Source: Candidatus Hydrogenedentota bacterium (GTDB taxonomy: Bacteria; Hydrogenedentota; Hydrogenedentia; Hydrogenedentales; SLHB01). Taken from it: 5,226 nucleotides of DNA. A program made the translations under genes and the position numbers. This document shows positions 1-5,226 of the stretch, one piece after another (within the stretch, counting starts at the first letter, position 1; every line of letters begins with the position of its first letter). Where the stretch lies: contig JAFGTL010000428.1 in the NCBI GenBank assembly GCA_016934125.1, positions 1 to 5,226 of the forward strand. Reading direction: 5' to 3'. The notes under the pieces were generated by a model. The model worked only from the letters and a program-made list of their open reading frames with translations, was not told where the DNA came from and did no database searches.

Positions 1-492
1 CCCCGCGCACGCGGTGTGCTCACACGCACCAAGCTCGCGCGCCTTGCGAAGCGGTTTGGCTTCTCCTATTCGGACTTCGACGCACCGCCCGACGCGTTGC
101 TCGAACGCGCATTGGCTGCGCTCGAGGCAAGCCCGGCGCTTGCCGTCGTGCGCGCCGGCCGCGGGCCCATCGAGGAGCGCTTCGACGCCTTGGCCGGCGA
201 GGCCGGCCGCGAAGACGCCACTATCGGCGACATGACGCGGCAGGCCGCGGCGCGCGTGCGTGACGAGTTCGATCGCATCGAGCGCGCCGCGGCGCGGCGT
301 GACGAAACGCGCGTGGAAACCGTGCGCAACCAGGTGGAGCGGCTCTGCGACGCACTCGCGCCGTGGCGCAAACCGCAAGAGCGTGTGTATACTGTGTTCT
401 CGTTCCTGTTCGAGCAGGGCTGGGGGCTGATTCCCCGGCTTATCGACGAACTCGACATCGAGTCGTTCACGCTGAATGAGGTGGAGCTGTGA
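1..492 (+). CDS. bshC: BshC, putative cysteine ligase of bacillithiol synthesis, C-terminal part (5' end outside window)
   Basis: BshC adds cysteine to glucosaminyl-malate, the last step of bacillithiol synthesis in the cytoplasm. The frame is open from base 1 with no upstream stop, so the 163 codons seen are the tail of a longer gene. Family members are about 500-550 residues, so about the last 30% is present. A GTG at position 16 lies inside the conserved region and is unlikely to be the real start. What is visible fits the BshC C-terminus: a TRTKLARLAKRFG helix near the left edge, a long charged, Ala/Arg-rich segment (about codons 80-120) that looks like the family's C-terminal coiled coil, and then the closing KPQERVYTVFSFLFEQG block. 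The Rossmann-like catalytic core is not in the window. The stop overlaps the bshB1 start by four bases. Identification rests on this tail together with the bshB1 and bshA neighbours, which strongly reinforce it. Confidence 0.9.
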   Translation, partial: PRARGVLTRTKLARLAKRFGFSYSDFDAPPDALLERALAALEASPALAVVRAGRGPIEERFDALAGEAGREDATIGDMTRQAAARVRDEFDRIERAAARRDETRVETVRNQVERLCDALAPWRKPQERVYTVFSFLFEQGWGLIPRLIDELDIESFTLNEVEL

Positions 493-1205
493 CGGTAGAT
501 GTACTGGCCGTCGGCGCGCATCCCGACGACGTCGAACTGGGCGTCGGCGGCATGCTGCACAAGTTGACGCAGAGCGGCCGCTCTGCGGCCGTCCTCGACT
601 TGACGGCCGGCGAGATGTCGACGCGCGGCTCCGTGGACGAGCGCCGGATCGAAGCGCAACGCGCCGCCGGGATCCTCGGCGTCGCCGAACGGGCCATCGC
701 CTCGCTCCCGGACGGCGCCCTGGCCAACACGCCGGAACAACGCCGCGAGGTAATCCCCTTCCTTCGGCGGTTTCGGCCCCGCATCATCCTTGCGCCCATG
801 CGGGAAGATCGGCATCCCGATCACGTAGCCGCCCATGGCCTTGTCCGCGATGCCAACTTCTTCGCAGGCCTCGTGAAAATCGACACCGGCCAGGAACCCC
901 ACCGCGCCCAGCGGATCTACTACTATCATCCCTACTACGGCGGCCGCGAGATGCCTCCGTTCGTCGTGGACATCTCGGAGCATTTCGAGGCGAAGCTGGA
1001 CGCCCTGCGCGCCCACGCGTCCCAATTCCACAACCCCGCCTATCCGGGCCGGGCCACGCACATCTCGAGCCCGGAGTTCTGGGAATCGATCCGCACCAAG
1101 GCGGCGTATTGGGGCGATCGCATCGGCGTCCGCTACGGCGAGCCCCTCTTCTCCGACGGGCCGGCCGGCATCGCGCTGCCCCCGGGCCTGGAGTCCGCCC
1201 CATGA
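489..1205 (+). CDS. bshB1: BshB1, N-acetylglucosaminyl-malate deacetylase (LmbE/PIG-L family)
   Basis: A zinc-dependent deacetylase that removes acetate from GlcNAc-malate to give GlcN-malate, the second step of bacillithiol synthesis. The 238-residue length is normal for the family. Visible signatures are the N-terminal GAHPDDVELG motif (residues 9-18), in which His11 and Asp14 are expected zinc ligands and Asp13 the likely general base, and the HPDH motif at 109-112, whose His112 is the expected third ligand. The RYGEPLF segment near 215-221 is also typical of the BshB1 branch. The start is GTG at 489: it overlaps the bshC stop as GTGA, has a purine-rich GAGGTGGAG just upstream (478-486), and places the AHPDD motif at the usual distance from the N-terminus. 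The stop overlaps the bshA ATG. LmbE-family enzymes also act in mycothiol synthesis and on other GlcNAc conjugates, but the flanking bshC and bshA settle the assignment. Confidence 0.95.
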   Translation: MTVDVLAVGAHPDDVELGVGGMLHKLTQSGRSAAVLDLTAGEMSTRGSVDERRIEAQRAAGILGVAERAIASLPDGALANTPEQRREVIPFLRRFRPRIILAPMREDRHPDHVAAHGLVRDANFFAGLVKIDTGQEPHRAQRIYYYHPYYGGREMPPFVVDISEHFEAKLDALRAHASQFHNPAYPGRATHISSPEFWESIRTKAAYWGDRIGVRYGEPLFSDGPAGIALPPGLESAP

Positions 1206-2317
1206 AAATCGGGATCACCTGCCATCCCAGCGCCGGCGGAAGCGGCATTCTGGCCACCGAACTCGGCATTGCCCTGTCCGAACGCGGCCACGAAATCCAT
1301 TTCGTCACCTTCGATCCCCCATTCCGCCTGACAAGAACCTACAAGAACATCCACTGCCATTACGTCGAATTCGTGTCGTATCCGCTCTTCACCTACCCGC
1401 CCTTTTCCCAGGCCCTCACCACGAAAATCGCCGAGGTGGCCGAGGAGCAAGGCATCGAGATCTGGCACGCCCACTACGCCATTCCGCACGCCTTCGCGGC
1501 GCTCGCGGCCCGCCAGATGCTGCCCCCCGGCAAGCAGTTCAAAATCGTCACCACGCTGCACGGCACCGACATCACCTTGGTGGGCAGCGATCCTTCGTTC
1601 TGGCGGTTGACGCGATACGCCATGCAGAACAGCGACGCCGTGACGGCCGTCTCGAACTGGCTCACCGATGAGACGCAACGCGAGTTCGACCTCGAGGTGC
1701 CCCCCACCACCATCTACAACTTCCTCAATACCGATCGATTCTCCAGCCGCCCCGTCCGGCGCTGCGATTTCGCCGCCGACGGCGAGAAGATCATCATGCA
1801 CATCTCGAACTTCCGCCCCGTCAAACGCGTCACCGACGTGGTGCGCGCGTTCAAGAAGATCGTCGATCGCGTGCCGGCGAAACTCGTCATGGTGGGCGAC
1901 GGGCCGGAGCGGATGTCCACGGTGGGCGTCGCCAAGCAGCTCGGCGTCCGCGATCGCATCGAGTTCCTGGGCAAACATCCCGACATCCACGAGATCCTGC
2001 CGTGCGCCGACTTGGTGTTCCAACCCAGCGAGCACGAGAGCTTCGGGCTCGTGCCCCTCGAGGCGATGGGGTGCGAGGTGCCCGTCCTCGCCACGGCGAG
2101 CGGCGGCATCTGCGAGGTGGTGGAACACGGCGTCACGGGCTATCTGTGTGAAGTCGGCGATACCGACGCCATGGCCGCATACGCCGTCGAGATTCTGTCG
2201 GATCCGGACAAGCAACGGGAGATGGGGCGGCGGGGACGCGAGCGCGCAATGCGCGTGTTCCCGCAGGACGAGAAGGTGAGCGAGTACGAGACTCTATACC
2301 GCCGCCTTCTCGGATGA
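1202..2317 (+). CDS. bshA: BshA, N-acetyl-alpha-D-glucosaminyl L-malate synthase (GT4 glycosyltransferase)
   Basis: A retaining GT-B glycosyltransferase that transfers GlcNAc from UDP-GlcNAc to the hydroxyl of L-malate, the first committed step of bacillithiol synthesis. It has 371 residues, close to the usual size of about 375-380. Features in order: the N-terminal glycine-rich loop CHPSAGGSGILATELG (7-22); HAHYAIPHA (89-97); the acceptor-side TTLHGTDITLVG (117-128); SNFRPVKR (202-209), which opens the C-terminal Rossmann domain and probably contacts the diphosphate; and the GT4 E-x7-E motif formed by Glu279 and Glu287 in ESFGLVPLE, which binds the nucleotide sugar. The ATG at 1202 is chosen because it begins the family N-terminus, overlaps the bshB1 stop as ATGA, and has GGAG eight bases upstream (1190-1193). 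The same frame stays open far upstream, but that stretch is a shadow of bshB1. The HGTDITLVG and SNFRPVKR blocks favour BshA over a generic GT4 enzyme. Confidence 0.96.
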   Translation: MKIGITCHPSAGGSGILATELGIALSERGHEIHFVTFDPPFRLTRTYKNIHCHYVEFVSYPLFTYPPFSQALTTKIAEVAEEQGIEIWHAHYAIPHAFAALAARQMLPPGKQFKIVTTLHGTDITLVGSDPSFWRLTRYAMQNSDAVTAVSNWLTDETQREFDLEVPPTTIYNFLNTDRFSSRPVRRCDFAADGEKIIMHISNFRPVKRVTDVVRAFKKIVDRVPAKLVMVGDGPERMSTVGVAKQLGVRDRIEFLGKHPDIHEILPCADLVFQPSEHESFGLVPLEAMGCEVPVLATASGGICEVVEHGVTGYLCEVGDTDAMAAYAVEILSDPDKQREMGRRGRERAMRVFPQDEKVSEYETLYRRLLG

Positions 2318-2333
2318 AGCCGTAACGAACGGG

Positions 2334-2354
2334 CCACCGGCCCGGTGGGAGGAG
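2334..2354 (+). promoter_or_regulatory. Strong Shine-Dalgarno site of the GH4 gene abutting a small hairpin
   Basis: GGGAGGAG at 2347-2354 lies five bases before the ATG at 2360 and decides that start over an in-frame GTG at 2345, which falls in the ribosome site itself. Immediately before it, CCACCG (2334-2339) and CGGTGG (2343-2348) form a perfect 6-bp GC-rich inverted repeat with a 3-base loop, whose 3' arm shares two G residues with the Shine-Dalgarno stretch. GGGCC/GGCCC (2331-2335/2339-2343) is a competing pairing. There is no T-run after the stem, so it does not look like an intrinsic terminator for bshA. Whether the stem affects translation is inference. Confidence 0.6.
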
Positions 2355-2359
2355 AAGTC

Positions 2360-3787
2360 ATGCCAAAGATCGCCCTGATCGGCGCAGGTAGTATCGTGTT
2401 CTGCAAGACCCTCATCATGGACATTCTGGCCACGCCCGCGCTCCGGAACAGCGAGTTCCGCCTCATGAGCCGAACCCGGCCGAAACTGGATCGGATGAAG
2501 GCCTTTGCCGATCGCGTGATCGCCGACAACGGACTCGACGCCTCCGTGTCCGTCACGCTTGATCGCCGCGAAGCCCTCGACGGCGCCGATTACGTCATCG
2601 CCATGCTCCAGATCGGCGGCGTCGACGCCTTCCAGGCCGACTACGAGATCCCCCTCAAGCACGGCGTGGATCAGTGCATCGGCGACACCATGGGCCCCGG
2701 CGGCATCTTCCGCGCCCTGCGCACCATCCCCGTCATGGTGGATATCGCCAAAGACATGCGCGAGCTGTGTCCCGGCGCCTACCTGCTCAATTACGTCAAC
2801 CCGATGGCGCCCGTGTGCTGGGCCTTGGGCACCGTGCCCGGCACGAAGTTCATCGGCCTGTGCCACGGCGTCCAAACCACGCTCGACTTGATCTCACGCT
2901 ATGTCGAGGTGCCCAAGGACGAGATCGACGCCTTCGTAGCCGGCATCAACCACATGGCCTGGTTCCTCTCCCTCCACCACAACGGCCAGGATCTCTATCC
3001 GTTGTTCAAAGAACGCTGCGAAAAGCCCGAGTACTACATCAACGAGAAGGTTCGCATCGAAGTCATGCGCCATTTCGGCTACTTCATGACAGAAAGCACG
3101 GGACATCTCTCCGAATACCTGCCCTGGTTCCGCAAGTCCAAGGAAGCGCTTGATCTCTATTGCGACGAGCCCGCCTTCGGCGGCGAAACGGGCGCCTACT
3201 ACAAATGGTGCCGCCTCATCGCCGCGGAACACGACAAAGTCGACATGCTCGAAGGCGAGCCCACCTCCATCGAGCGCCGCAGCGTCGAGTACTGCTCCTA
3301 CATCCTCGAAGCCCTCGAAACCGGCGTGCCCTTCAAGCTCCAGGGCAATGTCCGCAATGACGGCTACATCACGAATCTCCCGGCCGGATGTTGCGTCGAA
3401 GTGCCGGTGTTCGTCGATCAAATGGGCATTCAACCGACCGTCGTCGGCGCGCTCCCGCCCCAGTTGGCGGCCCTCAACCAGAGCAACGTCACCGCACAGG
3501 GCCTCGCGGTGCAGGCCGCCCTCCAGGGCGATCCCGAACTGGCGATGGCCGCCTGCGCCATGGATCCGCTCACCTCGGCCGTGCTGACGCTGAAGCAGAC
3601 GCGCGACATGGCCGCCGAGATGCTCGAAGCGGAACGGCAGTGGCTGCCCCAGTTCGAGGGGAAGCGCGTGCGTCCCACGCCGATCATCCAGACGCCGCCC
3701 GGCACCGCCCATGTCGACGTGCCCCTCGATCCGGCCCTGGCGGTGGTGCACCGGTTCGGCGAACTGGCCGAGAAGGCCTCCCGCTGA
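2360..3787 (+). CDS. Glycoside hydrolase family 4 alpha-glycosidase (alpha-galactosidase/alpha-glucosidase type)
   Basis: GH4 enzymes cleave glycosides by an unusual redox-elimination route that uses NAD+ and a divalent metal, usually in the cytoplasm on imported oligosaccharides. The 475-residue protein has the N-terminal dinucleotide-binding loop IGAGSIVF (7-14), the DTMGPGGIFRALRTIP block (109-124), LLNYVNPMA (142-150), GLCHGVQ with Cys168-His169, and AGINHMAWF with His198. By family precedent Cys168 and His198 are the metal ligands. STGHLSEYLPWF (246-257) also fits the alpha-galactosidase/alpha-glucosidase (MelA/AglA-like) branch rather than 6-phospho-glycosidases, though exact substrate cannot be read from sequence here. 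No signal peptide is seen. The ATG at 2360 is supported by the Shine-Dalgarno site and by the family N-terminus (MPKIALIG). The gene follows bshA by 42 bases on the same strand, so co-transcription is plausible. It has the same base composition as its neighbours and no sign of damage. Confidence 0.93.
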   Translation: MPKIALIGAGSIVFCKTLIMDILATPALRNSEFRLMSRTRPKLDRMKAFADRVIADNGLDASVSVTLDRREALDGADYVIAMLQIGGVDAFQADYEIPLKHGVDQCIGDTMGPGGIFRALRTIPVMVDIAKDMRELCPGAYLLNYVNPMAPVCWALGTVPGTKFIGLCHGVQTTLDLISRYVEVPKDEIDAFVAGINHMAWFLSLHHNGQDLYPLFKERCEKPEYYINEKVRIEVMRHFGYFMTESTGHLSEYLPWFRKSKEALDLYCDEPAFGGETGAYYKWCRLIAAEHDKVDMLEGEPTSIERRSVEYCSYILEALETGVPFKLQGNVRNDGYITNLPAGCCVEVPVFVDQMGIQPTVVGALPPQLAALNQSNVTAQGLAVQAALQGDPELAMAACAMDPLTSAVLTLKQTRDMAAEMLEAERQWLPQFEGKRVRPTPIIQTPPGTAHVDVPLDPALAVVHRFGELAEKASR

Positions 3788-3800
3788 CGCGCCGCCGATG

Positions 3801-5015
3801 CTACAGGCCCGCCCCGCGGCGGAGCGCTGTCGTCTGCCGCAGCAGCGCATAGGTGAGGAGCCGTGTCGAACACAGGATGAGTACGGCGAGCCGCAGGCCC
3901 AGCCCGCTCTCGCGGAGCCAGGCGTACATCCCCATCAGAATCAGCATCATGGCGATGCGCCCGAGCGCCATGGGCACCTCCCACGCGCAGATGTACTCGA
4001 TGCGCTGGGCCGGATCCTCGGCGGACTTGGCGATCGTGTCGAGGCGCAGGCTCACGTGGGGGATCCCGAACATGGGCGCCGCCACGGCACGCAGCATGCC
4101 GAACACGATCAACGTCGCGACGCTCAGCTTGATCGAGAGCACGACGCCCGCCACAAGCAACAGCCACGCGCCAAGCCGCATGGACTTCGCACGGTTCCTG
4201 GGAACGACCATCCTCCCGAGCACCAGCGCGACCACAATCCCCACAAGCGCCTGCAGCGACGCATAAGCGCCTACGCTCAGTTCGTCGCCCGTCTCCATGT
4301 ACATCAACAGCCCGGGCAGGAACGCAAAGACGCTCTGGTTGCCGGCAAGGGTGAAGGACGCGAGCATGATGAGACGCCAGTCGCGCTGATCCCTGCCCGG
4401 GAGCAAGGCGCGCCGCAGTCGGAACGGCCTCGGTTCGCGATCGGGCGGCATCTTGAAGCTCACCGCGAACGAAAGCGCATAGAGGCCCAGCGAGATGGCA
4501 AAGAGACTGTGGAAGCCCTGAAGCGTGCCGGGCGAGACTGCAATGATGAATCCGCCGATAAGGGGCCCCAGCAGCCGGAACACGCCGTTCACGGCCTGAA
4601 GCAGCCCGAAGTAGAACTCCCGCTTGCCTTCCCGGGTGACGTCGAAGTTGAACGTGTTCGCCCCGGCCCAGTAAATGCCCCAGGTGACGCCCTGCAACGC
4701 GCCCAACTCAGCCGCGTATGCCGGCGCACGCTCGCGCAGCAGCAGCAGCGTGCCATAGTACACGGCATGCAGCACGAGGCCCAGGCGATACACGTGCAGG
4801 CGCTCCCGGGCCTGCGAATACCAGCCGGCCAGCACGAACGTGAAGGGCGTGACGGTGAAGAGCGCAAGGTAATGGCTGCACACGATGCCGAAATCGTGGC
4901 TGTTGATCCAGAAGTAGACGCTCACGAAGATGCTGCACAGGGCGGCAGCCGCCGCGTAGAGTCCAGTGAGAAGCAGGGCAGTCCATGCCGTCGGATGAAG
5001 TCGCTGGGTGTCCAT
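3801..5015 (-). CDS. MFS-type multi-pass membrane transporter, substrate unknown
   Basis: A 404-residue inner-membrane protein with about twelve hydrophobic segments, roughly at residues 13-36, 45-65, 75-93, 102-121, 135-160, 166-186, 214-240, 247-270, 279-297, 298-318, 342-364 and 371-392. A charged loop rich in Pro and Arg (188-213) separates two six-helix halves, the usual major facilitator layout. Conserved-looking intramembrane polar groups include WAGANTFNFD (116-125) followed by a charged loop, TREGKREF (127-134), in the place where MFS proteins often carry a short Arg/Asp-rich motif. I cannot name a substrate. The start is uncertain: ATG at 5015 is preferred, and an in-frame TTG at 5027 would add four residues. 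Neither has a clear Shine-Dalgarno site. It converges on the GH4 gene, so the two are not one operon. A sugar or drug exporter/importer role is only a guess. Confidence 0.85.
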   Translation of the reverse strand: MDTQRLHPTAWTALLLTGLYAAAAALCSIFVSVYFWINSHDFGIVCSHYLALFTVTPFTFVLAGWYSQARERLHVYRLGLVLHAVYYGTLLLLRERAPAYAAELGALQGVTWGIYWAGANTFNFDVTREGKREFYFGLLQAVNGVFRLLGPLIGGFIIAVSPGTLQGFHSLFAISLGLYALSFAVSFKMPPDREPRPFRLRRALLPGRDQRDWRLIMLASFTLAGNQSVFAFLPGLLMYMETGDELSVGAYASLQALVGIVVALVLGRMVVPRNRAKSMRLGAWLLLVAGVVLSIKLSVATLIVFGMLRAVAAPMFGIPHVSLRLDTIAKSAEDPAQRIEYICAWEVPMALGRIAMMLILMGMYAWLRESGLGLRLAVLILCSTRLLTYALLRQTTALRRGAGL

Positions 5016-5116
5016 AGTGGGTTTCAAGCGTATCGGAGGAGGCCGGCGGGAGGCAAATCGGGCGCGGAGGGCCCCGGCGGGCTCTCGGACGCGCCCAGAG
5101 CCCGGGCCTGCGTCAC

Positions 5117-5122
5117 ATTATG
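5117..5122 (-). promoter_or_regulatory. Possible -10 element upstream of the MFS transporter gene
   Basis: Read on the - strand this is CATAAT, five of six matches to the bacterial -10 consensus, inside a local AT-rich break (ATTATGGGGTTTTC on the + strand) in otherwise very GC-rich sequence. It lies about 100 bases before the ATG of the transporter gene. No good -35 hexamer sits 16-18 bases further upstream, so the call is weak. It could still work with an activator or an alternative sigma factor. Confidence 0.3.
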
Positions 5123-5144
5123 GGGTTTTCGCGCTGGAGACAGA

Positions 5145-5162
5145 GGGAATGCGGGCATTCCC
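5145..5162. promoter_or_regulatory. Perfect 8-bp inverted repeat, candidate operator
   Basis: GGGAATGC (5145-5152) and GCATTCCC (5155-5162) are exact reverse complements separated by GG. The 18-base dyad with its short central spacer looks like a dimeric repressor or activator site. It lies just upstream of where a -35 element would fall for the -10-like hexamer at 5117-5122. It has no T-run on either side, so it is not a typical intrinsic terminator. Binding by any protein is inference. Confidence 0.35.
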
Positions 5163-5205
5163 CTTGCTAAGCCGTGCGCGCCGGGCCAAATCCCGGGACA
5201 TGTCC

Positions 5206-5223
5206 AAAGCGCCGCTTCGGCGC
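5206..5223 (-). terminator. Weak terminator-like hairpin at the right edge
   Basis: On the - strand GCGCCG, a 3-base AAG loop and CGGCGC (5209-5223) form a perfect 6-bp GC stem followed by TTT (5206-5208). This could end a - strand gene lying to the right of the window. The T-run is very short and such stems are common in GC-rich DNA, so confidence is low. Confidence 0.2.
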
Positions 5224-5226
5224 GAC

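Noticed and set aside
66..1061. Long open frame of 331 codons on the - strand across bshC and bshB1
   Set aside because: It lies opposite two clearly recognisable bsh genes, has no family resemblance, and is a typical long antisense frame of GC-rich coding DNA.
476..1201. Extension of the bshA reading frame upstream to position 476
   Set aside because: The Arg/Pro-rich translation is the out-of-frame image of bshB1. The family N-terminus, a GGAG site and the ATGA overlap all place the start at 1202.
1133..2215. Long open frame of 360 codons on the - strand across bshA
   Set aside because: It mirrors codon periodicity of bshA. The His/Asp/Val/Gly-rich translation shows no domain signature.
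3788..3823. CCGCCG/CGGCGG inverted repeat between the convergent GH4 and transporter genes as a bidirectional terminator
   Set aside because: The stem is only 6 bp with a 19-base loop, has no T-run on either strand, and one arm lies within the transporter coding sequence.
2894..3850. Open frame of 318 codons on the - strand opposite the GH4 gene
   Set aside because: Entirely antisense to a well-conserved GH4 protein, and low-complexity in composition, so a shadow frame.
3853..4266. Open frame of 137 codons on the + strand inside the transporter gene
   Set aside because: Antisense to membrane-helix codons of the transporter, with no ribosome site or recognisable product.

Overview
This is a GC-rich bacterial window (roughly 60-65% G+C by eye) with four complete or nearly complete protein genes on the + strand, one convergent gene on the - strand, and a short non-coding stretch at the right edge. 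I recognise no rRNA, tRNA, CRISPR array, insertion sequence or phage gene.

Positions 1-2317 hold a compact bacillithiol (BSH) biosynthesis operon in the order bshC - bshB1 - bshA. The window opens inside bshC, so only its C-terminal part is present. Each stop codon overlaps the next start by four bases (GTGA at 489-492, ATGA at 1202-1205), which points to translational coupling. The pathway runs opposite to gene order. BshA joins N-acetylglucosamine from UDP-GlcNAc to L-malate, BshB1 removes the acetyl group, and BshC adds cysteine to give Cys-GlcN-malate, the low-molecular-weight thiol. Together the three proteins would make up the whole route.

Positions 2360-3787 encode a glycoside hydrolase family 4 (GH4) protein, an NAD- and metal-dependent alpha-glycosidase of the alpha-galactosidase/alpha-glucosidase type. 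It lies 42 bases after bshA on the same strand, with a strong Shine-Dalgarno site partly overlapped by a small hairpin. It may be read through from the bsh operon. Whether it is functionally linked to it is unknown. One speculative link is that bacillithiol and its precursors are themselves alpha-glucosides.

Positions 3801-5015 (- strand) encode a twelve-helix MFS-type membrane transporter of unknown substrate, converging on the GH4 gene with only 13 bases between the stops. The roughly 200 bases upstream of it carry a -10-like hexamer, a perfect 8-bp inverted repeat and several other small palindromes.

The organism cannot be named from this. High G+C argues against Bacillus or Staphylococcus, and the clustered bsh genes beside a carbohydrate-active gene would suit a GC-rich lineage outside the classical Firmicutes, for example Acidobacteriota, Planctomycetota, Hydrogenedentota or Deinococcota. 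This is inference. The individual families are known. I do not see a clearly new multi-gene system; the most interesting points are the fully consolidated bsh operon and the GH4 gene attached to its end.
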